Assembly: GCA_907163375.1 (NCBI GenBank)
Contig: CAJQUW010016930.1
Coordinates: 62,001-126,000 of the forward strand
Direction: 5' to 3'
DNA from: Prostheceraeus crozeri
Taxonomy: Eukaryota; Platyhelminthes; Polycladida; Euryleptidae
DNA: 64,000 nt
Below, piece after piece: positions 34,001 through 44,017 of the stretch. The notes beneath the pieces are model-generated. The model was not told where the DNA came from. It did no database searches and saw only the letters and a list, made by a program, of their open reading frames with translations. Made by a program: the position numbers and the translations under genes. How positions within the stretch are numbered: the first letter of the stretch is position 1; each line of letters begins with the position of its first letter.

Positions 34001-34634
34001 TGAGGAAGAGCCAAGGTTTTAATGATGTTGTACTTTAATTATGATATGATTAATTTCGGTTACTATTCGGCAACCATCATCAGATAGAAGGAATTAAACA
34101 TAAACGTAAACGTAAAAGTCATGAATTCAAATTTCACATTAACATAGGAAATAAGGGAGTAGACAAGAAATCTAGTAAAAAGTAAAAACTATGTTAACAA
34201 ATTTCAGTAGAGAAAAGGAGGAATAGAAATATGCGACAGATAGTATTGGACTACATTTTACCAATAGCAATAGTAATTGATCTGACTAGAAATATCAAAA
34301 TATACAAAATACATAATATGCATGCAAAAGTAGAAAAGGAATGTAATGAGAAAAATGACTTAATGACTTATGGTGAGATTTAGAAAAGATCGAATCACTA
34401 AATGAAGAGGAAGTCTTTGTAGCATTCTAATTCCATTTTGTCGTTAATCATTGGTTTTAGTTTGTGAATGAACATTGCTTCTCGTAGGCGTAAATTGGCT
34501 TCATCTCGGTCATAGGCAAGAATGGTAGTTGAAAAGTTGTAAGTTTTACATAATCGAAGATGTTTGTTTAGTGACGAGTTAGTATTGTTCCTATGTTCTC
34601 TGCATCTGATGTGTAGTTCTCTGATGGTGCTTCC
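34001..34634 (-). pseudogene. Penelope-like element, 3' fragment
   Basis: Minus strand: the end of a GIY-YIG domain (ELHIRCREHRNN, then NSSLNKHLRLCKTYNFSTTI, then LRLREAMFIHKLKPMINDKM) at 34634-34398, followed by ~390 bp of tail holding a hammerhead-like motif and ending near GGCTCTTCCTCAACC. The order (R-x-x-EH, H-x-x-C, R-x-x-EA-x-x-I, KP-x-IN) matches Penelope endonuclease C-termini. It is 5' truncated and broken. Confidence 0.7.
34054..34083 (-). ncRNA. Hammerhead-like motif, copy 3
   Basis: Minus strand: CTGATGA, T, stem GGTT/AACC with a 10-nt loop, then GAAA. The stem sequence differs completely from copies 1 and 2 but still pairs. It lies in the tail of the Penelope-like fragment. Confidence 0.45.
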
Positions 34635-34870
34635 ATATTACATTTACATCGGAAGCAATGTAATATATTATTATCATAATATTATATATGACTAGCCAAG
34701 ACATCTTCAAACATAACTTGAAATTATCAAAAATTGCCATTTAAAAATGGATTAAAAGTAGGTCAGGAAGGAGACGTATCAAACTATGCATGTTAGAAAT
34801 CTATGCATTCAGCTATCTCGATCACCATTACAATCTGTCCCCACAGTATGAATTGAGCAAGTAATTCTAT

Positions 34871-35010
34871 GTCTCCGTGGCACAGTGGATAAGTGCTTAC
34901 CGATTTTTTGATCCAGAGGTCGAGCCCCGAAGGTGTCATTGGAAATCGGTAGGAAGGGGATCCGAATACATCGATCACAGCGCTTCAGATTCAGGTCTAT
35001 GTCAGGACCA
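34871..35010 (+). mobile_element. tRNA-derived SINE, copy 1
   Basis: tRNA-like head with A box (TGGCACAGTGG) and a B box missing one T (GGTCGAGCCCC). A body follows with GTGTCATTGGAAATCGG and ATCACAGCGCTTCAGATTCA. A second copy is at 54201-54353 on the minus strand, about 75-80% identical by eye, so this is a dispersed family. Tail and target duplications were not resolved. Confidence 0.75.
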
Positions 35011-36132
35011 GGGCTGGAACCGTTCGCAAATTTTGAAGACTGGCCGGTTAATTTAATTAGGCCCATGTCGACGGTTGACGACATTCATTCTAGATTTGTT
35101 TAGTTAACCAGCAATTACAGCATTAAGAGAATGTAAATGTAATAGTTTGAGAGTGCCTATACGGATCTCGTGTGACATAGATGTTTCGAACTATTTTTTA
35201 AACAGTTTAAATGAGGATTGCTGGTAACTTAAACGTATAGTTTCAAGCCCTACTTTATCTCAAATAAAGTTCCCAGAATCCTACATTTTTGTCTGTATGA
35301 AATTGCAAGCATTGTGTGTCCCTTAGTCTATCTATTGGAAAATTATTCCAAATCTTGAATAATTTCACTACATGGAATAGTTTATATACCACGTGGAGCT
35401 CAGAGATGCAGTGAATGATGGATTTCAACGCATCTTAAGGTCAACAACCCGATAATTTGGCAGTGGATCGTGGATAATTGTTTGATAAGTTAACGGCAGG
35501 GCATACATTTTGATTGATGTTGTACGGGTACCACAGTACTCTCGGTTTTGGGACGCCCACTGAAATGAAAGGATACAATAGGGTGCCATACGTCAATTCG
35601 CGGTCATCAATACAAACTCAAAAGTTTTTCAGCTACGTGCAGAGATTAGTTCTCAATGGACGTCAGAATACCCTTACTAGTGAAGAAGTAAAACTCTCTT
35701 TAGTGAACCATTTCAAAACACTTCGCAATATCAGCACTCAGTCAGCAATCAGATCCTAATCTGAGACCGTTCATCGCTAGAAAACAGAATTAGAACTTAG
35801 TTGTGGAAGTGGAATATACTGTAGATATACACATTATTGTTAATATTATTGCATCAATGTTATGTCCGTTTGGGTCATCATTTTGATTCTCTGTTTTCAA
35901 TTTACTTATACATTTTATATGATTGACTTTGAAAATACATTTAACATCAGTGGCGTAGCGTGCTTCAAATCTTCTCCGGGGCTAAAATCAGTATTGGCAT
36001 AGTTATTATACCTTATAGCATGCGGCATGTAAAGTACCCGACTCTAGTCTAGAAGTCAGTTTGATTTTGATGAAATAATAATGAAAGAAAGAAGAAGCAT
36101 GCACGTGTTAAATATTAGCTATACGTTTGTCA
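35011..36132. other. No recognised gene
   Basis: AT-rich. An 81-codon frame at 35514-35759 has no recognised domain. Confidence 0.5.
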
Positions 36133-36215
36133 GACCATGGATTCCTTAATAGTAGTGGCCGGGATGGGAAACTGTGAAATTTCTCTCATCGCGGCTATAC
36201 GCAAGAAGGGTCACT
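36133..36215 (+). repeat. Inverted repeat B, left copy
   Basis: About 80 bp (GACCATGGATTCCTTAATAG, then TAGTGGCCGGGATGGGAAAC) recur inverted at 38406-38478 with ~85% identity. The pair could be ends of a 2.35-kb element or two solo inserts; no coding domain lies between them. Confidence 0.75.
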
Positions 36216-37149
36216 TTTGGAGAAGCAGATTTTCCCTCAAACCTGTGCGTTATCGCGAAACAGAGAGAACCTCTGACCAAGTGATGAACATTCAAACCTA
36301 CAGCCTGTTGGTCAGCGGCCAAATCAAAGGGAGGAACAAGGAAAATAAATAAACAATGTTCCCGTTCTACAACACATTACGGTTGAAAGCTTTAACTTCA
36401 TTAGGAAAAGTCGATAAGATATACGTTTACATACCTTCCTTTCCTTAGTCACATTTTGTACTTCGCGTATGTGAAGGTTTGACGACGCCTAACGTGTGCT
36501 CAGCTCCGAATTGCAATTTTTTTATAAAAGTGTTCTGCGACATCAGTCTCCTGGTGTATCTCTTCAACTTCATTAACTTTGAAAGAGCGAGGTTTTTGAT
36601 GAATTGTACCGAAGAGTACGTCATCAAGATGACGGATTCACGCGGGATAAAGCAAAGAATGCTTTTTGTGCTCCAAACGTTTTAGAAACGACGACATCAT
36701 TATTGAACGCGAGTATTCTAACAATTCAAGAAAACAGCAACAAGGTAATATTCGAACAAGGCGAAATGAGTTCGCTTGTTATAAATATTTAGGATACATA
36801 AACTTGATTTTGTGAAGCTTGTCACAATTTACCTACCGCATAAAATGTTTTTTTAAAAAAATTCTAGGCATGAATTAAATATATTTTTGCATAAAATGAT
36901 ATTATGCTTGCTTCGTAGTCTAAATATAAAGAAAAACTGCTTCTCTGATAAACTGTTATAGCAGTGATGCAAATGTAATCACTTGAATGTATGAATACGG
37001 ATTTTAGGAACTGCTATGGTAGGAAACAGAAGAAGAATAGAAAATGGTTTTGTCGAATTATTTTAAGTCTAATTTATTTTTTAAAGCATCTTCATTTATA
37101 TTGATGCATTTCGTAGGATTATTTTAACTTGTGTATTGTTCATACTAAG

Positions 37150-37180
37150 GTGGTGGGATAGCTCAGTTGGCTAAGGGCCG
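37150..37180 (+). repeat. tRNA-like 5' half (SINE scrap)
   Basis: GGGATAGCTCAGTTGG followed by CTAAGGGCCGCGCT resembles a tRNA 5' half with an A box. No B box or T arm follows, so it is a truncated tRNA-derived sequence, not a tRNA gene. Confidence 0.4.
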
Positions 37181-37836
37181 CGCTGTTCTATCCCTAGCTT
37201 CTAGCATGGCTTCGTGCCTTGGGTTGGGCAGGGATGAGTAAAAAATGCGCGAGACCAAAGTTGAGATAAGCTGAGCAATTAAGTACAGAATGTCCCTTTT
37301 AGATATTATCAAGATAATTTTGCTTATACTGGAAGATGCTGTAACTAACTTATCTACAACAAGTAATGAAGGTTAGATCTCAATTATAGACAAAATTATG
37401 TACCGCAACTTTGAAGCTATACAGTTTAGTTTAGGTCTATAGGCTGTAGCAGGCTTGTGCCTGCTTAAATAGATCTTTTTTGCATAAACATACAGACTCA
37501 TCCTTCCATAGAAAGTCTATACATTGGTTACTTTTATAAGTAGCAGTCATTCTAGGCTTATATTTTTGTGCGAATTTTGATCAGCTCTTTTGTTACGTTC
37601 TTAAACTTTGCAAGATAATGCTTTCATTTTCTAAGTTTCCATCTTTACTTTTCTCTCTTCATCTACCTATTGCTTATCTTATCATTTTGCTTTTATGCTT
37701 AGACTACAACTGCCTGTGAATACGCCCAAACTTTCATGAAAAAGTTATTCACTGGAGCGCTTATAACATGCAATTTTTCAGAATCAAATTCAGACGGCCT
37801 ATGCCTATACTGACAGTTTTACATGCATCTTTATGT

Positions 37837-37990
37837 AACTGAGTTAACTGAGTTTTAGCGAATTATTTTGCGGAGTTATAACCGAGTTTTTTTTGAAAAA
37901 CTCAGTATACCGAGTTTAACTTAACTTGGTTAATTTCCGGTAAACTCGGTTAACTTAGCTTTGACTGAGTTTCTTGAAAAAGTTAGTTGA
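37837..37990. repeat. Degenerate AACTGAGTT / AACTCGGTT cluster
   Basis: At least eight variants of an AACT[CG][AG]GTT-type word in both orientations within ~150 bp, giving several overlapping small palindromes such as CTCGGTTAACT. Confidence 0.6.
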
Positions 37991-38405
37991 CAACACTGAT
38001 AACAGTTAGCTTTGTATAACATATCAATTGTGTTGGATTCACTTTTTCAATTCACTAAGCGATTTCTTTTATGATTCTGATAGTTTTCATTTTTATCGAT
38101 AAAAGAATGTAAGCTTATTACTGTAATAATATGAAATTGATCCTGCAAAATTTAGACGCTTATCCTCTTGAGATGAAGGTCCATTAAATGCTACTAAACT
38201 ATTAGCTATGAATTTTTAGTTATTATATTCGTGGTATTGATAATATAAAGGCAGTGATGCGAAAAATGTGCTTGCTCTCTCAAGGCAGACAGTGCACATG
38301 ATTACTAAAAACCAAAGTGTTTGCTAAAAACAAATGCGATTAGGTACTTATGCATGTCAAATATTAACTGCGTGCTACCATCCACACCTTTAGCGAGCGA
38401 GCGGT

Positions 38406-38478
38406 AGTGACCCTTCTTCCGTATTTCCCTAATTTCAAGTTTCCCATCCCGGCCACTACTATAAAGGAATCCATGGTC
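38406..38478 (-). repeat. Inverted repeat B, right copy
   Basis: Reverse complement of 36133-36215. The sequence to its right (38480-38960) is more GC- and CpG-rich than average but shows no recognisable gene. Confidence 0.75.
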
Positions 38479-39962
38479 AGACTCGGCGTGATTAGCCAGG
38501 CAGTGTGTGTGTTAAGTGTAACTCGCAAAGAATTTCCCTGTCTTCGACCGGGTTGAATCACAGAGATGGACTGCTTCTTTGTGGGTTGCATGCAGTGGCC
38601 GAGACGAACTGAAAGGCGTCGCCGAGCTGTTCTGGAGCGCGCGAACGGCACATTGATAGATTGGCTGAGCTGTCGATCACATCAACGAGCCATTGCTGAT
38701 CATGTGTGGCTCGTGTTAGATTTTGGCCAATCGGTGCAATCTCGGCGACACTCCGGCGACTGCTCCTGAGAGAGGAAGAATGAGACAGAAAACCATCTAC
38801 AGTTACACATCCATGCGTTGGAAAGATGAAATAAAGACTTAAAGATAGGACTAAGATGTAGCGTTTGGTCACCGGCGCACATTGTATTAAAATATGTTGG
38901 AGATATATCTAAAAAATGTGTCCCAATGGACGCTACGCCCCTGTTTAACATTATCATAAATTACAACGTAGGCCTACAATTCATTAGATTAGCAAATAAG
39001 TAATTACGCGTTTTGCTGCCCATCGTTGTTATCAAAGTGCGAATGATTGCGTTGCACAGGAATGTATTATAATAGGTCACTCTTGCCTTTCCGAAGTACC
39101 GGCGGGCCTACCATTCATGCATTTCATGAATACCATCCGGAAATTAAATATATATCTAGCGCTGTGAGTTGACCAAATAATGTCTGACGATTAAAGACTC
39201 AACGAACCGGTACAGATACGTCAGCCTCAGTCGCAGCACTTAGCGGCCGGTTTTTAATAAATTGTTTTGAAACACTGTTTTGAATGCGCCGGCCCGACCC
39301 TGGCCGGTTCCAACCCTGGTTAGCACCGTCCAAGCCGTCAGTATGGGGAGTAGTAACGTTAAACCATCGTTTATTCCATGGCCTTTTTGAATGTTCATGA
39401 TAGAAACCTCTCCATCTCACTCACTCACTCACTCCACGGTTTTCCGTCTTCTTTTCCTCGTGTTGCAAGGGTTGGACGTCTGCAAATGTCGATTTGGCTT
39501 CATCTATACCATAGAACCATCCACCGGGTCTCAAGACCTTCAAATGGCTTCCTATTCTCTATCGAATGAAGAGGAAGTGATGTAGCTCGAGCTATTAAAG
39601 GTTGTAGTTCAACCCTCTCATCGTGTGCATTTCAAGGATGCGTAATATGTGCATGCTATTGTATTAGATGCTATCTTTGATCGTCGAGTGATATCACGCA
39701 GGGTAAATAAGTGATCCGATGTGGGTTTTGTCCCCTTGTTTGGAAAATAACTCATCATCACGGCTGCAAATTTGCACAAGTCCTTCGAGGGACAATTAAG
39801 AGCGCTTCTTCTTCTTTTACCAGATGTGTTTTGTTCGCATACTTGCACGTATGACGAGGAAATGTTCTTTTCCGTTTGAAACTTTCCAAGACGATTGATC
39901 ATGTGCTTCACTCCAATAAACGCCTTATTATTAATGTGCTAATACATGTTGTTGTTCTACAG
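38479..39962. other. No recognised gene
   Basis: A CpG-rich patch at 38480-38790 and a (CACT)n run at 39416-39435. Several 60-100 codon frames exist but none has a recognisable domain. Confidence 0.5.
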
Positions 39963-40137
39963 GATGAAGCACGCGGTCTGGTTTCCAAAATACAAAGAAA
40001 TGGCGCATCTCATGCATCGGAAAGTAACAGAAAACTGCACGAATGTTTTCCAAGCTCCTTTCTGGGACAATTGGCAGTTGACAAGTCTTCGACTGGTTGA
40101 CCCAGCAATGGAAGTGTATCTGAAACATTACATACAA
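39963..40137 (+). CDS. Possible internal exon, unrecognised protein
   Basis: A pyrimidine-rich acceptor (GTTGTTGTTCTACAG) ends at 39962 and a good donor (CAA|GTAAGAAA) follows 40137. The 175-bp segment between them is open, with 58 codons after one leading base: MKHAVWFPKYKEMAHLMHRK, then VTENCTNVFQAPFWDNWQLT, then SLRLVDPAMEVYLKHYIQ. The composition is balanced and protein-like (four Trp, buried-looking hydrophobics). I do not recognise the family. The frame stays open to 40320 past the donor, so a terminal exon is an alternative reading. Confidence 0.45.
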
Positions 40138-41867
40138 GTAAGAAAACGTTGTTTTAATATCTGTAATTATCTCACACCTCGTTCAATATGGGAAGCGGGC
40201 ATGTACACTGTAAATGCCTGGCCCGATGATCACAAAGAATTCACCACGAAGATGAATAATTGTTGCCTATTAGCGCTAGAATGCGTGTCTCTACTAGAGA
40301 TTGAAGCGGCTATGAATTGAACCCAGAACCCAGCCCAAAAATTACAACAGGGTATTTCTATTTCCCCCCCCCCTAACATTTTCCAAAATCACCAAATTTC
40401 GTGAAACTTTGTCACATTGGATCTATGATCGGCAATGATAACATTTTATTTTTTATGATGAAAATATGCCATTTTTTAGTAAAATATACATAGGCTTGCA
40501 CTGTAAATAGATCTAGTCACACGAATTTTTCGATTTGCAGTGCAATCATGCTATTTTTATTGCTCTTACCAATGAAGTTAGAATTAGATGGCATGCAGCA
40601 TCGAGATATTCCAAGTAATGGAAGGCCGAAGAAAGCAGTTTAGTCATACAAAGCTTCTTGTATATCAAAAGTCAGGTGGGGCCTATAGCCTATACATTAA
40701 ACATCGCAAGTTATGATTTACATGTAGTCTTTATACACTCGAATTACAAATGTGCCTACAGAATACAGTTGGTTAGGCCAACAGTATCTAAAGCACGAAA
40801 AAAGGCTAAAAATAGTTAGATTGCAGTCAAATGTAGAGCTAATCCCAGAAAACGGCGGTCTGTATTAACCAGAATCTTAATTATCCAAGTCATAAATGTC
40901 GAGCTTTGACCGTACTCGTATTTACACATTTCAAGGCGTCGTTTACATATTACTAATAACATATTCATAAGCTGATATAATACTCTTATTATAGAAACTA
41001 AGACAAGTCAGAAAGAAAATTCAAACTAGTACGTGTATTTAAACTAGCATTGTTTGACAATCTGAGATAGACAGACTGACAGACAATAGCCTGTTGCTTT
41101 TCGCTACATGAATCAACCAGTGGGGAATGACATGTGTAGAACAAACGAAAGAGACTAAATTTGCTTCAATGCAAAATGCGAGGAATCTATGATTACAAAA
41201 TATAATAGAACAAAAATGTTTGATGATATCATTTTACATCATTTTCAAAAATCGAATAATGATACAAAATTATGCCATTTTTCCTCAGAATAAAGTGATA
41301 CCATTTTATCATTGCCGTTCTTTGCATTGGATTTAGAATGGACTTGATCTGTCACTGAGTGAGAAGTCTTACTTGAACCCTGAGAAGAAGGACTAATCGC
41401 TTGGCTACTCAGTTAGAATACAAGATACAGCTGTGATCATGAACTTCGTGGGATTGTTGTCTACATTGAACGACAAAGTAAGTGCTGCAAATTTTCTACA
41501 AACCAGAGGAGTTTAACACACTCAACGCTTTTGCGACGGTAGTGAAACTGCACTTTGGAGTAAGAGAAGATCGTTGACGATGCAACACTCGCGGGTGTCA
41601 ATAACAAAAATGTTGGAGGGGGGGCGAAAAGAAGTGCCTTATACCCGAGCTCAACCCGAAATAAAGAAAATCAAATTACTGCGACCGTGGAGAGCCTTTT
41701 TGAAGGGAATTAAATGAAGATGAAATTGTTCATTTTTACTCACTTTTTTGTGTAATAATGTGTCTTGATTGTATCGGTATGTACATGTATAAGGAAGTGT
41801 GAATATTGCACATTTGTAGAACACACTGATTGAATAAAACGGATTATATGAATATAGCTTCCTGTTT
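40138..41867. other. No recognised gene
   Basis: AT-rich. A short AACCCAGAACCCAGCCC segment at 40320-40336 resembles AACCCGAACCCGACCCC at 53299-53315, with similar bases before each, suggesting a small dispersed repeat. Confidence 0.5.
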
Positions 41868-42165
41868 CATCATTTCCATTACAATTTTTCAAGTACCTTT
41901 GCCTATATCCACTTCAAGAAACCTAAGCTGTAGCTTGATGAAACAAGAAATGGACACCGCTGTTAATAGATGCGGATGAGGGCATTTGAATTTGCATTTA
42001 ATGAGTTTGAATGCACATTTCATTGAAATTATTCACTATAATTTAAATGTCCTGAATCGCATCTATTAACAACGGTGTCCATTTCTTGTTTCATCAAGCT
42101 ATAGCTTAGCTTTCTTTAAGTGCATGTAGGCAAAAGTATTGGAAAAAATTATAATACGAATAATG
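41868..42165. mobile_element. 298-bp fold-back MITE
   Basis: Almost the whole element is palindromic: arms 41868-41992 and 42041-42165 pair with about 85-90% identity around a ~50-bp middle. The best-paired part holds GCTTGATGAAACAAGAAATG and GACACCG on one side and its complement on the other. No coding capacity. The superfamily is unclear and target duplications were not resolved. Confidence 0.8.
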
Positions 42166-44017
42166 TTCAACATTCTCTAATGAGTACATGTATGCTTGCA
42201 TGAAATTACTACACGTATTCATTTGTGAAATAGAATTATTCGCATGGGTGAGTATATCTGTAAGGGAATTCGACAAATATTGACAGTTAGAAGCCATAGG
42301 CTTTTGACAGTGGTCGCTTCATACTCATATCCTAGATAAAGGTAATTTTATGATTCTCATACGCACTCCATACACAAAAATTGCTGAATCATTGTACATA
42401 AAGTCATTTCCTCATTCGTATTGTCTCATGAATGATCGTAGCCAATTTCACAACCACTTTCCTTGTATTGATTTTTCATTTCATCAAATCCACCTATTGC
42501 ATCCTTGCTCATTGACCGCTGTCACTGATAATGATGGTAGCTTGCCTACTGAAACATGTCTGCGAAAACATCATCTGTCAGAATTGGACAAAATATAACC
42601 ATATTTATAAATTCATGAATCATAAATTCATTTCCCGAAAATAAAGCCCGAATATTTTACAATCAACCCGAACTCGAGCAATTCCTCTTAAGTTTGCAGA
42701 TCACATGACCAATCAGAGTGCTCGCTAAAATTTCACTTAGTATGATTGAGGACCTCAGATTTACTCCACGTGTGATTGCATGTTTAAAGCGTCGATGTGG
42801 AGAGATGTGATCGTGGCCTGCTGTTGATGCCTGGCATTTGGTGAAATGAAAGCTGTGCAAGTCAGCTTCCATTTTTCAGCTGATAATGCAACTCAAATAC
42901 TGTATTTACAAACAGAGGACTGTTTGGAGAGCTCTTGAACAATAAGGGGACAAGCATCACTTCTGCTGGCGAAGCCTCAGCATCTGTAGTTTCCGTTGTC
43001 CTTTTTCTTGCCATGATGATTTGTAGTGAATTCGTAGCCAGGCATTTACATTGTACCACATTCAAGTTTTCGAGCGACTCAATAATTAAAGCATTGCTAC
43101 AATTAAGTATTCCCGGAAAATGAAATTTAGGTCTCGAAGTTACATATTCTTGTATTCTTACATAGGCTTGGCGGCCTCTATGTGCCTATAAGACAATAGG
43201 ACCATTACAAATCACTCATCCACTATTGCGTTATATGAGCATTGAAACCGCATGGTAGTGGTGACATCAGCAATTGCCGGTCAATTTCATTGATAAGCTC
43301 ACGATGACATAAGATCCAGTGAAGCAAAGGCATAGTTCACGCTTACAATTAATTCCACATGTGAATTTCCTTTCTACGGCCTCACTTCTCATTTCAATAA
43401 CTTCACCACATTGGATAAGCAACACACTTCTTAATCAATTCTTTATAAGCCGCAGCACTTAACAAACAGGCGCCCCAGTATCTCACCCGGGGGCGCCACC
43501 CGCCCCGCCATGTGGTGCAGGTTGGATGTTAGGACCCGAAACCTTGCTTCATGCAACCACAAGGTTCCTTCCTGATGACTCCGCACATCGCGATCTTATT
43601 TTTGGCTTCTTCTTCTGTTTCTTGGTTTTCATTTGTAATTTTTCGTCAGCTTCTCGTTATGTCTCATGTCGAGCTCTCATCTTTAGTTTATAGATATAAA
43701 AATTGATTATTAGCCGTGATTACTTTCCCCCTTAAGAACTTGGGTCGACTAGCCATTTGTGAGTATTATTTATTCTACTCTCTGCTCGGGTATGGATCTC
43801 AATGTTTTAGGTATTGATTTATATCATGCGTACTGGACTTAAAGTAATCTAATTTACTGCACGAATTTCCACTATTCTTCCACTTTATTGATTCTTCGAA
43901 TATTTTAGCCGTACAGTGTGATTTAATTGATTTACATATGTAAGTGAAAAGTTTTACAAAGAAGAGAGCAGTGCTTTTCTAGCGCAACTGCAAGTTGATG
44001 CAGCATTGAGTGAAGCA
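42166..44017. other. No recognised gene
   Basis: AT-rich except for a GC-rich island at 43465-43560 with a strong hairpin. No coding domain is recognised. Confidence 0.5.
43469..43497. other. GC-rich hairpin
   Basis: GGCGCCCC and GGGGCGCC pair perfectly over 8 bp around a 13-nt loop, inside a ~90-bp GC-rich island that contrasts with the AT-rich surroundings. Confidence 0.6.

Larger units (their letters stand above)
36216..38405. other. No recognised gene; spacer between inverted repeats B
   Basis: Contains a tRNA-like A-box sequence at 37150-37178 and a cluster of AACTGAGTT-like words at 37837-37990. No coding domain is recognised. Confidence 0.5.

Noticed and set aside
37150-37220. Functional tRNA gene
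   Set aside because: The A box is good but there is no T arm, B box or acceptor partner.
38364-38957. Overlapping frames of 85-104 codons on the minus strand
   Set aside because: They lie in a CpG-rich patch where stops are rare in several frames at once; no domain is recognised and part is inverted repeat B.
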